The translations under genes were made by a program, and so were the position numbers. From the NCBI RefSeq assembly GCF_023702675.1, contig NZ_CP098478.1, positions 2,728,001 through 2,792,000 of the forward strand: a DNA stretch of 64,000 nucleotides. Direction: 5' to 3'. Below, piece by piece: positions 56,101-63,931 of this stretch. Within the stretch, counting starts at the first letter, position 1; every line of letters begins with the position of its first letter. The DNA is from Acinetobacter sp. C26M (lineage in GTDB: Bacteria; Pseudomonadota; Gammaproteobacteria; Pseudomonadales; Moraxellaceae). The notes beneath the pieces are model-generated. The model worked only from the letters and a program-made list of their open reading frames with translations. It ran no database searches and was not told the origin of the DNA.

Positions 56101-56394
56101 CATCTTGAATCCAACTGTCATTCGTTTCCACACATCACCGTGTTTCAGAACCAATAAACGGTCACCTTCCACAGCACGCATATCTGTTGCAGAAAGTAAG
56201 TCTTCAAGCGAATCTAAACTGCTTGCATCCAGATAACCTGAACCTACTTGTTTAGACGATGAGGTTTTACCTGATTGAGGAGTTGAAGAACAACCCGTAG
56301 TGATTCCCAACGCAACGAGAGCAGAAGTGAGTACAGTGATTTTGAATAATGATGTTGCAGATGCTTGCGACACCAATGTGCTCGATTTATACAT
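53146..56394 (-). CDS. mltD: MltD-type lytic transglycosylase with multiple LysM domains
   Basis: A 1082-residue envelope enzyme that cleaves glycan strands to 1,6-anhydro-muropeptides. A hydrophobic leader ending in ITTGCSST suggests a lipoprotein. The family-1D SLT domain is at about residues 135-265 with the catalytic glutamate in LPIIESSYDPAATS and AAGLWQFIPSTGRIYGL, LALAAYNAGPGR. A degenerate LysM follows, then a Ser/Thr/Pro-rich linker, and the C-terminal half holds eight LysM repeats (Y.V..GD.L..IA....., ending in IKVPNL); E. coli MltD has only two. GGAAG 5 nt before ATG 56394 supports the start. It heads the mltD-yejABEF set. Confidence 0.93.
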   Translation of the reverse strand: MYKSSTLVSQASATSLFKITVLTSALVALGITTGCSSTPQSGKTSSSKQVGSGYLDASSLDSLEDLLSATDMRAVEGDRLLVLKHGDVWKRMTVGFKMDLNHWDSRIEAQRSWFISRQPYLDRLSARASRYLYHTVKEAERRGMPTELALLPIIESSYDPAATSSAAAAGLWQFIPSTGRIYGLQQTSLYDGRRDVVESTRAAYEFFGSLYNQFGSWELALAAYNAGPGRIQQAINRNRAAGLPTDYWSLKLPQETMNYVPRFLAVAQIIKNPSAYGVSLPPIANRPHFREVSLAAPMELNQIASITGLSRAELYALNPAYRGEMVDPMSPMRILIPADLSPSIDAKLRSGKVNSGGFWASNKTPPAMNNSPLNSSTTIRTTTTSGQTITTSTPPNLTASNTTRPTTSSISTSKVNTPRGSDALASFAAGADVPSAPRIPVAITPAANVKPVKIEPPISSKEREQITAAIREEGKKETVAQVLEPQATQAEKDQVVAEIKAIAPKGTEIVDPFDGKIKLTAIQTSQSVADEKGQEVSRGFSYPKNLVEDTATANSEDAKRNQGKPYIKTDTDVVVVAPKGKRSTYVVQPGDTLAVIAQKNGVNWRDVAKWNQIDPNGTLFVGASLYLYDAKPEAPKAAEKPESYVVQSGDSLTNLASRFDLSLKQLADYNNLSVTDGLFVGQKLTLIEPKNNTRTTQQTVRATDSKATTTQKVATKSYTVKRGEYLKLIADRYALSNQELADLTSGLTASSSLFVGQKINVPLHEVSQTQETPEPTKTNVKYENVSAATNYKTESYTVQRGDTLSSIATKSKISLSELAELNNLKANSGVRLGQSLKIPAGSTVPDQYVVQSGDSLNAIAAKYNLQLSYVADLNGLERTSGVRVGQRLKLTGDVPTKTTVSNTSKSREETTPDVYTVKSGDTLGNIASRHNLQLDYIAGLNGLTRGSNVRIGQKLKLTGDLPKAETAKVDNSKTTPKTSAPSRNTERYSVKAGESLNSIANRLGMSGRELAELNDLKANASLQRGQSISVPKTVSEYKVKRGDTLIGLASRYGLDTGALAEMNDLTPSTQLRIGDVIKVPNL

Positions 56395-56901
56395 AAAAAC
56401 TTCCAGTCAACTCACGCTAGTTTATTTCTTAAGTAGGGTCTATTGATGCTTTAACCATGCATTGCGTTATAGACTAAATCAACTCAAACAAGGCATCGGA
56501 CAAATACCATGGCTATTTTCTTTGTCAAGTTTCACAACGAAGTTTGGAGAAGTTCAAGCTATGACCTGAGCAACAGCAAAGTACTGTTTTAATCACAGCG
56601 CAAGGCAAAACCATTCTGTCATCTGTGAAACGTCAACAGACCTAGCCATTGTAGTAAAGCATGTCACTTAGACAAGGCAATAATTTAACGTGATTTGCAT
56701 GGAAATGTTACAAGAAATTAAAAAAGATGTGTTTTGTAACGTTCGGAATCAGAATTTAGCTTTACAATACAAGATATAGCTCAAAAATGCTAAAATTCTC
56801 GATTCTCTTAAGCTCAATCTAGATTGACTTAAAATATTGTGCTTTTCTTGTTGGATTGCACATACTCAAATTTTTATTCTGCTTATTGTTCAGGTTCAGA
56901 T
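56395..56901. other. Intergenic region between mltD and rnhA-dnaQ
   Basis: About 500 bp holding dispersed repeat copy B and, presumably, divergent promoters. An in-frame extension of rnhA-dnaQ back to 56839 is open but does not look coding. No RNA gene is recognised. Confidence 0.45.
56445..56567 (-). repeat. Dispersed intergenic repeat, copy B (copy A at 21668-21790)
   Basis: Aligns over about 120 bp with the region upstream of ubiC, with a further shared CATCTGTGAA...CAGACC patch at 56619-56642. Conserved elements include, on the minus strand, TTGACA and CTATAACGCAATGCATGG, so the unit may carry promoter or leader functions for mltD. Confidence 0.8.
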
Positions 56902-58260
56902 ATGTCACAAACAATCACTCTTTACGTTGATGGCGCATGCAAAGGTAACCCAGGTCTTGGTGGCTGGGGGGCATATGTCATTACCGAACAAGGTGAGCAT
57001 AAACTGTTTGGTGGTGAACCCGAGACAACCAACAATCGCATGGAGCTTCAAGCCGCAATCGAAGGCGTTTCATTCTGCCCTGTTGATGCAGATTTAATTA
57101 TCTGGACTGATTCCAATTATGTCAAACAAGGCATCACCGAGTGGATTCATGGCTGGAAAAAGAAAAACTGGAAAGATGTAAAAAACCCAGATTTATGGCA
57201 AAAACTCGATGCCGTCTGTGCCAACCGCAACATCGAATGGAACTGGATTAAAGGTCATGCAGGACATGCAGGCAATGAAATGGCAGACCAATTGGCAAAT
57301 CAGGGTGCAGAACAAATCGCTCAACAACTAAAATCACCAACACAGGCTAACGCTGATACAAAAAAGCCTGAATCCGACTGGCTCTTAAATGATCCTTTCG
57401 GACTTGATATTGATGTGGATACGGATGAAATGATCGAAGAATCAGAGCTTGAAGAAATCGAGGATAATATGGCAGAAAATGAAGTCGCTACTGACGTGAT
57501 TACAGAAGCACCTTCAGCAAATCAACACCCACATATTGTCATCACTGAAGCCAAAGTTCATCTTCAAGGCCCACGTCAACTGATTCTCGATACCGAGACC
57601 ACAGGTTTCTATTATCAAGATGGTGACCGTATTATTGAAGTAGGTGCGATTGAGATGATCAACCGCAAACTGACTGGTAGTTCAATCCATATCTATATCA
57701 ATCCAGAAAAACCCGTTGGTGACTCTGAAAATGTGCATGGTATTAGCGATGACTTTTTAAAAGACAAGCCTAAATATGCTGAAATTTCCAATACTCTATT
57801 TGCCTTTTTAGAAGGCGCTGAAATTATCGCGCATAACGCAACCTTCGATATGAACTTCCTTGATATGGAGTTCAAGCGGGTTGGTTTACCTTTACTTTCC
57901 GAAGTCTGTGAAGTTACAGATACCTTAGCCCTTGCAAAAAGTAAGCACCCTGGGCAAAAGAACTCTTTAGATGCATTAGTGCGTCGCTACGAAATTCCAG
58001 CGCGAGACCGTACCTTCCACGGCGCTTTACTGGATGCTGAAATCTTGGCAGATGTCTACCTTGCCATGACAGGCGGACAAGTTTCCTTTGATATCGATGC
58101 ACTCTCGCAAACTGCACAAAACCAAAATAAAACGAGCCGTCAACGTGTACAAGTCGATTTAGCTGTAATCGAACCTTCAGAACATGAATTAAATGAACAT
58201 GAGACCTGGGTCAAACAATTCGAGCAAAAACATGGAGAGCCTTGCCTTTTCGCAAAATAA
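56902..58260 (+). CDS. rnhA-dnaQ: RNase HI fused to DNA polymerase III epsilon subunit
   Basis: A 452-residue fusion. Residues 1-150 are RNase HI (LYVDGACKGNPGLGGWG; catalytic D10, E48, D70 and D134 all present), which removes RNA from RNA-DNA hybrids. A linker of about 80 residues is strongly acidic (DTDEMIEESELEEIEDN). From about 226 the DnaQ proofreading exonuclease follows: ILDTETTGFYYQ (Exo I), AHNATFDMNFLDMEF (Exo II) and HGALLDAEILADVY (Exo III). The C-terminus (ETWVKQFEQKHGEPCLF) should bind the alpha subunit. I choose ATG 56902 (MSQTITLYVDG). In E. coli the two genes are separate but adjacent and divergent. The fusion is a known Acinetobacter trait as I recall. Confidence 0.94.
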   Translation: MSQTITLYVDGACKGNPGLGGWGAYVITEQGEHKLFGGEPETTNNRMELQAAIEGVSFCPVDADLIIWTDSNYVKQGITEWIHGWKKKNWKDVKNPDLWQKLDAVCANRNIEWNWIKGHAGHAGNEMADQLANQGAEQIAQQLKSPTQANADTKKPESDWLLNDPFGLDIDVDTDEMIEESELEEIEDNMAENEVATDVITEAPSANQHPHIVITEAKVHLQGPRQLILDTETTGFYYQDGDRIIEVGAIEMINRKLTGSSIHIYINPEKPVGDSENVHGISDDFLKDKPKYAEISNTLFAFLEGAEIIAHNATFDMNFLDMEFKRVGLPLLSEVCEVTDTLALAKSKHPGQKNSLDALVRRYEIPARDRTFHGALLDAEILADVYLAMTGGQVSFDIDALSQTAQNQNKTSRQRVQVDLAVIEPSEHELNEHETWVKQFEQKHGEPCLFAK

Positions 58261-58331
58261 ATTTGCTGACCAATGTTATTTTTTGTATTTCAAGCCTCTA
58301 AAGTTAAGTTATATTAAGCCTTAAAGATTTA

Positions 58332-58371
58332 GACCTCCTTAAAAAGGAGGTCCATGGATATAACAACTTAG
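58332..58371 (+). promoter_or_regulatory. Hairpin sequestering a Shine-Dalgarno, with five-codon frame
   Basis: GACCTCCTT / AAGGAGGTC is a perfect 9-bp stem with an AAA loop; its right arm is an ideal ribosome site followed 2-3 nt later by ATG (58354) of a frame MDITT ending in TAG at 58371. The next start codon is that of fimL at 58388. Confidence 0.55.
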
Positions 58372-58387
58372 GAAAGGTGTAGGTCAT

Positions 58388-60034
58388 ATGTCTTACCAAA
58401 CCTCGATTCATTTCGACCCAACGGCATTATTAATAATAAAAAATGAAATCGACAACTCGATTAAATTGGTAGAAACAGCGGTCAATACCCTTGCCGAAGA
58501 ACAAGCATTACCTTTCGGGATTGATGATGCGCTGAACCAGTTTGAACAATGTACGCAAGTTCTTGCGTTAATTGATATGCCACATTTATCACAAATTACT
58601 CAATATTCTGCTGAGTTGATGCGTAAAATCATGGCTCAACCACAACAGATCCAAACCAGTGATGTGGTTGCGCTCAGCGAAGGCACCACCATGCTGAAGC
58701 GTTATATTGAATTCATCTGCTTACGTGAAGTCAAAGTTCCGCAGTTTTTACTCGATACACTCAATCGTTTAGAAAAAGCCCTAGGCAAACCACTGACCAA
58801 AGAAGGTCAAACTGTACAGCCATTGCTTGAGTTCATTACACCGAGTTTCAATTTGCCTCAAGCCCCAAGCTTAGAGCAATCACAATATATTCATCAGCTT
58901 TATAAATTGTGTTTAAACAAACTTATTAAGCAATCAGAAACACCGCTTGATTTACAAGGAATCAAATTGGTGGGTGTTTATCTGGCTGGTTTAGCAACAG
59001 GTCAGCCAAGCCAGCAATATTGGCAACTGGTCAACGTGGGTCTAAGCCATATCAATGAGTTGTCAATTACTGAAGCACGTCTACGGACCTTAATTCAGAT
59101 TGAAACGAATATTGGTAAGTTCTTAGTACAACCATCAAGCTTTAAAAATACCATTGCAGATCTTGCAGATATTCTATGTATCTGTATCAGTCAGGAAGAT
59201 GATGTTTCACACCACATTCGTGAACAACTAAATATTGGTGATGAGTTACTGAGTGATACACAGTTACAGGTGTTGAGCCGCCATTTATACGGCCCTGACT
59301 ATGAAACTGTACATACCATTAGCCAGTTAATGACAGATGAGATGGCTCAAATCCGCAATGAGATTGAATACAACCATCAAAATATGTCAGCTGAAAAAAC
59401 CCAAGAGCTACAACAGAAATTAACTCAGCTATCAAATGTATTCAAAGTGCTGAATTTAAATGAAGCTGCGAGAGAATTAACGCAACAAGCGGAAAAACTA
59501 AGCCAGCCAAATACATTAACCGATGCAACTTCGGTACAACAGTTAATGAACAGCATTTTGGCTTCAATGAATTCGATTGGAATTTTGGAACGCAATTACA
59601 CTTCTAGCCGCTTACAGCTACGTGTAAATAACATGCAGATCTCGCTTGATCGCTTAGATGAAGCACATAAAGCATTACTGACTGAAACCAAAACCCTGAT
59701 TGATACTTTAACGCAAACCTTGAGCCTCTATGTGCAAGATCCTACAGCACATAACTTAGAAGCATTGCCAGTGTATCTGAAAGAGCTTTCTGGTGCTGCC
59801 CTGTTCTTGGGTAGTTCAGCACAACAAACTGCTTTATTAGGTGCAGCGCACTTTGCGGAATCTCGCTTGACACAAAATCAACCTCTCGATGCCGAACAAA
59901 TTAATTGCATCTTAAATGTTGTTGCAGGTTTGGATTTACTGGTTGAGAACTTGAAGAACAAGCAACCTGTATTGCAATCTATGTTTGATGTGGCATTATC
60001 AAACAGTCAGCAATTACAAACTATAGCCGCATAA
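58388..60034 (+). CDS. fimL: FimL-like protein (ChpA N-terminal type)
   Basis: A 548-residue soluble, mostly helical protein. It resembles FimL and the N-terminal Hpt-like part of the pilus chemosensory kinase ChpA, for example ALSEGTTMLKRYIEFICLRE followed by PQFLLDTLNRLEKALGKPL near residues 95-135, and lacks a phosphorylatable histidine motif. In Pseudomonas FimL supports type IV pili, twitching and cAMP production as a scaffold; the same is inferred here. The ATG at 58388 has several weak AGG-type sites upstream and a structured leader. The stop overlaps the nudC start (TAATG), so both genes are coupled. Confidence 0.7.
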   Translation: MSYQTSIHFDPTALLIIKNEIDNSIKLVETAVNTLAEEQALPFGIDDALNQFEQCTQVLALIDMPHLSQITQYSAELMRKIMAQPQQIQTSDVVALSEGTTMLKRYIEFICLREVKVPQFLLDTLNRLEKALGKPLTKEGQTVQPLLEFITPSFNLPQAPSLEQSQYIHQLYKLCLNKLIKQSETPLDLQGIKLVGVYLAGLATGQPSQQYWQLVNVGLSHINELSITEARLRTLIQIETNIGKFLVQPSSFKNTIADLADILCICISQEDDVSHHIREQLNIGDELLSDTQLQVLSRHLYGPDYETVHTISQLMTDEMAQIRNEIEYNHQNMSAEKTQELQQKLTQLSNVFKVLNLNEAARELTQQAEKLSQPNTLTDATSVQQLMNSILASMNSIGILERNYTSSRLQLRVNNMQISLDRLDEAHKALLTETKTLIDTLTQTLSLYVQDPTAHNLEALPVYLKELSGAALFLGSSAQQTALLGAAHFAESRLTQNQPLDAEQINCILNVVAGLDLLVENLKNKQPVLQSMFDVALSNSQQLQTIAA

Positions 60035-60786
60035 TGACTCAACTATCACTTGCTTATATTTTTCAACACCAAAAACTGTTAGTCGACCAAAACCTTCAAC
60101 TTCCCCAAGTTGAGAAATTAGCAAGTGACTTACCGCTCCATCATAATGATCACGTCATCGCACGTGATCTGCTTGAGAATGAATCTATTCCTGAAGGCTA
60201 TCAATTAGTCCCTATTCGGGAATTGATTCAGTCTTGGTCGAGCAGCGACTTCCTACAAGCCAGTCGAGCAGTTCAATTACTAGAATGGCGACGCAACCAC
60301 AAATTCTGTAGTCATTGTGGGCATGCCACTGAAATTCATCCTAAAGAATATGCCATGGTGTGTCCTGCCTGTGCTTATCATCAATATCCTCGCGTACAGC
60401 CTTGTATCATTACCATTATTACCAAAGGTAAAGATGAAGTTCTATTGGCAAAATCTGCACACAATAAAAGCAATATGTACGGGTTAATTGCTGGTTTTGT
60501 TGAGGTGGGTGAAACTTTAGAAGAAGCCGTGCAACGCGAGGCATTTGAAGAGGTTGGGCTCAAACTCAAAAATATTCGTTATATGTCGAGTCAGCCATGG
60601 CCATTCCCAAGTAATCTTATGATAGCCTTCCATGCTGAATATGATTCAGGTGAAATTCAGCTACAACTCGAAGAGATCAGTGAAGCCCAATTCTTTAAGT
60701 TCGATCAACTTCCTGAAATTCCATTCAAAGGTAGTATTGCACATAGCATGATCATGCAAATGATTGAAAGCAATAAAGTGGCTTAA
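60034..60786 (+). CDS. nudC: NAD(H) pyrophosphatase / NAD-RNA decapping hydrolase
   Basis: NudC hydrolyses NADH and removes NAD caps from RNA 5' ends. A four-cysteine zinc ribbon (FCSHCGHATE...MVCPACAYHQYPR, about residues 89-118) is followed by the Nudix box GFVEVGETLEEAVQREAFEE and the NudC-specific SQPWPFPSNLM near 190. The length of 250 residues is typical. Translation is probably coupled to fimL by the one-base stop/start overlap. Confidence 0.95.
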   Translation: MTQLSLAYIFQHQKLLVDQNLQLPQVEKLASDLPLHHNDHVIARDLLENESIPEGYQLVPIRELIQSWSSSDFLQASRAVQLLEWRRNHKFCSHCGHATEIHPKEYAMVCPACAYHQYPRVQPCIITIITKGKDEVLLAKSAHNKSNMYGLIAGFVEVGETLEEAVQREAFEEVGLKLKNIRYMSSQPWPFPSNLMIAFHAEYDSGEIQLQLEEISEAQFFKFDQLPEIPFKGSIAHSMIMQMIESNKVA

Positions 60787-60820
60787 ACTAAAAGCTCTTA
60801 TGTTAAGAGATGGACATTGA

Positions 60821-61324
60821 TCAGTACAGTTCTTGAATATTTTCAATAATCGTTTGTATATGCTGTGAATCAAGTACTAATCCTGTTGATAACTGTTTCA
60901 AGGTGCTACGGACTTGTTGATCAGACCATTGTCTGTAAAACATGATCCGTAGCGACTGCTGAATGACCCAAGCTTTCGATTGCTTATCCAGAAGTTCCGA
61001 AATACTCAATAGCTGCAATGAAATCGACTCTAGTTCTCTCTTAGACACTGTATTGAGTATATTCTCAACTAACTTCTGCTGCGCTCTAGGATAATGACTA
61101 AATAATTGCTGTATAACAGGGTAAAAAGCTATATCACATTGACCATGGTCGTTTCGTATTAAAAAATGAAATAGATTTGCTAATGTTGCAGCGACAACTT
61201 CTTGTGGAAATATCTCCGAATCAAGTGGTTGTGCCTGTAATGTTAAAATGGGTTGAGAATTATCATGATTTACCAACGTTTTAGCCCATTTTTTTAGCTG
61301 ATTATTCCCACTTTTATACCCCAT
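60821..61324 (-). CDS. Hypothetical helical protein, 167 residues
   Basis: A soluble protein I do not recognise, almost entirely helical in pattern (PVIQQLFSHYPRAQQKLVEN; SKRELESISLQLLSISELLD) with no membrane segment. The start is a plausible ATG at 61324 with no strong ribosome site. It ends 35 nt from nudC, convergent with it, and lies divergent from a small helix-turn-helix gene across 204 bp, so that regulator may control it. Confidence 0.6.
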   Translation of the reverse strand: MGYKSGNNQLKKWAKTLVNHDNSQPILTLQAQPLDSEIFPQEVVAATLANLFHFLIRNDHGQCDIAFYPVIQQLFSHYPRAQQKLVENILNTVSKRELESISLQLLSISELLDKQSKAWVIQQSLRIMFYRQWSDQQVRSTLKQLSTGLVLDSQHIQTIIENIQELY

Positions 61325-61528
61325 CCTACTGCTCCTAACGGCTGCTGAGAAAGAAATATTTTTTGTAATTACACTTTTTCACACATCTTTTTTTCATATC
61401 AAATCCATCTCTAATCATTTGATTCTTTTCATGACTTACAACTCATACTTGGCATTTTTAATGCTTTACGCCACACAACCTTTGTACCTGTTTTGGGTAA
61501 TCAAGCCAATTTACCATAAATAGGTACA

Positions 61529-61789
61529 ATGACAAGTAGTATCCATACCAATGAAATGAACATTTTGTGCCAATGGCTTAAAAGTCAGCGCAAAATACAG
61601 AACTTAACTATGCGTGAATTAGCAATACGCATGGATAAACCGCACTCGTATGTACAAAAAGTAGAGCAAGGCGAACGTCGTTTAGATGTGGTGGAATATA
61701 TCTGGTATTGCGATGCACTAAGAATCGATCCACAAACAGGTATTCATCTGATCGTTGAAGCGATGCAATTCAATGTGGAAAATAGATAA
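61529..61789 (+). CDS. XRE-type helix-turn-helix regulator
   Basis: An 86-residue DNA-binding protein. The HTH covers about residues 14-70: LTMRELAIRMDKPHSYVQKV with the recognition helix SYVQKVEQGERRLDVVEY typical of Cro/CI-like repressors. There is no effector domain, so it probably acts as a small dimeric repressor. AGGT lies 3-6 nt before the ATG at 61529. It may control its own gene and the divergent gene at 60821-61324; the target site is not identified. A toxin partner is not seen. Confidence 0.82.
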   Translation: MTSSIHTNEMNILCQWLKSQRKIQNLTMRELAIRMDKPHSYVQKVEQGERRLDVVEYIWYCDALRIDPQTGIHLIVEAMQFNVENR

Positions 61790-61800
61790 AATCTTGAAAT

Positions 61801-61833
61801 AAAAAAGGATATCTAAAGTTCTTAGATATCCTT
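61801..61833 (-). terminator. Intrinsic terminator of hydrolase gene
   Basis: A perfect 12-bp stem AAGGATATCTAA / TTAGATATCCTT with an AGTTC loop; the T-run lies on the minus-strand side, 24 nt after the stop at 61857. Confidence 0.85.
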
Positions 61834-61856
61834 GTTAAATGATTTTTAAATTTATT

Positions 61857-62729
61857 TTAAGGCTCTAAGGCTTCATCTAAAAAGTGCAGGATCGTCCGCT
61901 TAGTTTTGAAATAATGGCTCATTAGACTTGCAAGTGTTGCCACAATGGTAATATGTCCCGTCTTTGGAATCACAGCAATGTGACTGTGATTCCCCTTCTC
62001 TCTTAATGCTTTATCCAGATCAAAACTGTTTTCTTTACCGACCACCTGATCTTGCTCAGCCATTAGCAAATAATGCTTAATCTGATTCGGCTCTATAAAA
62101 TAATAAGGCATCACTTGTTGGTACGATACTTTCTGATCAAAAGCATGCTCTGCCAACGGATCGCCCTTATAATCAAAATGGTAGGGACCAGCCATTCCCA
62201 CAATTGCCCGAATCTTATCTTTATACTTAAAGTTTTGTGAATAAGCTGAATACACCACAGACATCACATTAAAAGCACCCGCAGAATGCCCCATCAGAAT
62301 GATATTATCGGTGGAAATATTCAATTTATCTTGATTTTGACTTAAATAATGAATCGCCTGGGCAATATCATCGATAAACGTTGGGAAAATATGTTCCGGT
62401 GCAAGATGGTAATTAATGACCGCAACATCATAACCGTCACGTGCAAAGCTCTCACCAACAAATAAATAGTCACGTTTATTACCATGCTGCCAAGAGCCGC
62501 CATGCACAAACACAATCAGTGGTCTTTGCTTTTTAGGATTCTTAGTCCGATAGAGATCCAAACGCTGTCTTGCTTTCAATCCATAAGCAAGATGCTCTTC
62601 CTTCTCAAAGCTATCTTTAGGCGTCAGGTAATTAATCGAATAACTAGCAAAATCGTAAAGGCGAAACTCTTGATAAAGGGTTTTCGCCTTGATTACATTT
62701 TCTTGTACTTGTTGAATAAGTTGCTTCAT
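61857..62729 (-). CDS. Alpha/beta hydrolase (esterase, HSL-like)
   Basis: A 290-residue cytoplasmic-looking hydrolase. The oxyanion motif VFVHGGSWQHG is at about residue 71, the nucleophile elbow is ILMGHSAGAFN near 145, and the terminal acid/histidine lie in LLMAEQDQVVGKE and PKTGHITIVATL. It belongs with carboxylesterases of the HSL/kynurenine-formamidase-like type; the substrate is unknown. Its start is only 3 nt after the stop of the DolP-like lipoprotein gene, so the two are co-translated. Confidence 0.85.
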   Translation of the reverse strand: MKQLIQQVQENVIKAKTLYQEFRLYDFASYSINYLTPKDSFEKEEHLAYGLKARQRLDLYRTKNPKKQRPLIVFVHGGSWQHGNKRDYLFVGESFARDGYDVAVINYHLAPEHIFPTFIDDIAQAIHYLSQNQDKLNISTDNIILMGHSAGAFNVMSVVYSAYSQNFKYKDKIRAIVGMAGPYHFDYKGDPLAEHAFDQKVSYQQVMPYYFIEPNQIKHYLLMAEQDQVVGKENSFDLDKALREKGNHSHIAVIPKTGHITIVATLASLMSHYFKTKRTILHFLDEALEP

Positions 62730-62732
62730 AAA

Positions 62733-63443
62733 TTAAGGATTAGTTGGAGTAATGGTTGCAGGTTCCGCCTGATCAGGATCAATTGCAACTGGCGTTTCAA
62801 CTAAAGGCTGTGTAGTCGCAGTACCCACCATTGGTGTTGCTGCCGTCGAACTAGCTACAGTACCTGAAGGTTGATCCGTATTGTCAATGAGCGTGACAAT
62901 TTTACTCACATTACCAACTTTTTGTAAGACGTCATCTAAATCTCTTGATTCAGCTGTATTTAAACGTCCCATCACATACAACACACCATTTTCAGTATGT
63001 ACAAGAACTTTACTGTCAGAAACAACAGGTGCTTTCATCAACAGACCACGGGTATTCGCCGTAACTGTTGCATCTTGCATGATGGTGTTATAACCGACCT
63101 TATCACCCACCGTAATGTAGTTATGTACGGCTTTAACATCTGACATTGAACGTAAGTTATCTTCAGCCAGTTGTTTTAAATATGGATCAGGGACTTGTCC
63201 TGTCAATAACACATTGCTGTGAAAACTTTCAATGTTGATACGTGACTGTTTAAAGCGGTGATCTAATTTATACAAATTAATATTTGCAGTACGCTTGATC
63301 GAAGAATCAATAAAAATCTGCCCAAGACTACGTTCACCACTGTTCGTGCCAACGGGTGAACTTCCTGTGCCACCAGAAATAAAACTAGCACATCCCGATA
63401 AACTTGCAGCGCAAAGCAACGTAATCGATAAACGTTTTAACAC
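62733..63443 (-). CDS. dolP: Dual-BON-domain outer-membrane lipoprotein, DolP (YraP) type
   Basis: A 236-residue lipoprotein. GTG 63443 is chosen because GGGAG lies about 9 nt upstream and it gives a clean lipoprotein signal (LKRLSITLLCAASLSGCAS, lipobox LSGC). Two BON domains follow (INLYKLDHRFKQSRINIESF with VLLTGQVPDPYLKQLAEDN; then KVLVHTENGVLYVMGRLNT). The C-terminus is a Thr/Pro/Ala-rich tail absent from E. coli DolP. DolP binds anionic phospholipid at division sites and supports outer-membrane integrity. Its neighbour yraN matches the E. coli lpoA-yraN-diaA-dolP order, with diaA missing here. Confidence 0.88.
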   Translation of the reverse strand: MLKRLSITLLCAASLSGCASFISGGTGSSPVGTNSGERSLGQIFIDSSIKRTANINLYKLDHRFKQSRINIESFHSNVLLTGQVPDPYLKQLAEDNLRSMSDVKAVHNYITVGDKVGYNTIMQDATVTANTRGLLMKAPVVSDSKVLVHTENGVLYVMGRLNTAESRDLDDVLQKVGNVSKIVTLIDNTDQPSGTVASSTAATPMVGTATTQPLVETPVAIDPDQAEPATITPTNP

Positions 63444-63514
63444 TTGGCAAGACTCCCTATCTACAAACAAATTTGTTCAATTTTCAATATTTAGCTTTAG
63501 ATGAGACGTATAGA

Positions 63515-63919
63515 TCAATCTAAAGTAAATGCGTGTTCAATCCATTGCTGATCATACTGCAATTTTGAAAAATCTGGTTGTACTGTTTTTGCAATTTTCT
63601 GTGGAAAATCAAAACAAATCACATCAAAACGACAATCAAAGTCATCATAATGTGGAGATTTCTGTAAAAATAATTGTGCAGTCTTAATGATTTTACCTTG
63701 CTGAGCAAGTGAAATCACTTCACAGGCTTCCGCATAACTTCCTTTCGATCTGGCTTTGACTTCGACAAAAACCAGCTCTCTATCTCGCTCAACGATTAAG
63801 TCAATTTCCCCATAACGTGAATGATAATTCCGCGCTACACATCGATATTGTTGCGACTGTAAAAGTGCAAGCGCAGTCTGTTCAGCCCATTGCCCTAAAT
63901 CATGTATTTGCTGTGACAT
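63515..63919 (-). CDS. yraN: UPF0102 (YraN) nuclease-fold protein
   Basis: A 134-residue protein with a restriction-endonuclease-like core: [19 protein letters not shown], then [20 protein letters not shown] and [17 protein letters not shown], giving the E...D...EVK catalytic pattern (about residues 34-58). The family is related to Holliday-junction resolvases, but its physiological role is unsettled. GGACAGG precedes the ATG at 63919. The gene lies 12 nt downstream of the preceding (partial) gene, so it belongs to that operon. Confidence 0.93.
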   Translation of the reverse strand: MSQQIHDLGQWAEQTALALLQSQQYRCVARNYHSRYGEIDLIVERDRELVFVEVKARSKGSYAEACEVISLAQQGKIIKTAQLFLQKSPHYDDFDCRFDVICFDFPQKIAKTVQPDFSKLQYDQQWIEHAFTLD

Positions 63920-63931
63920 ACCTGTCCAATT

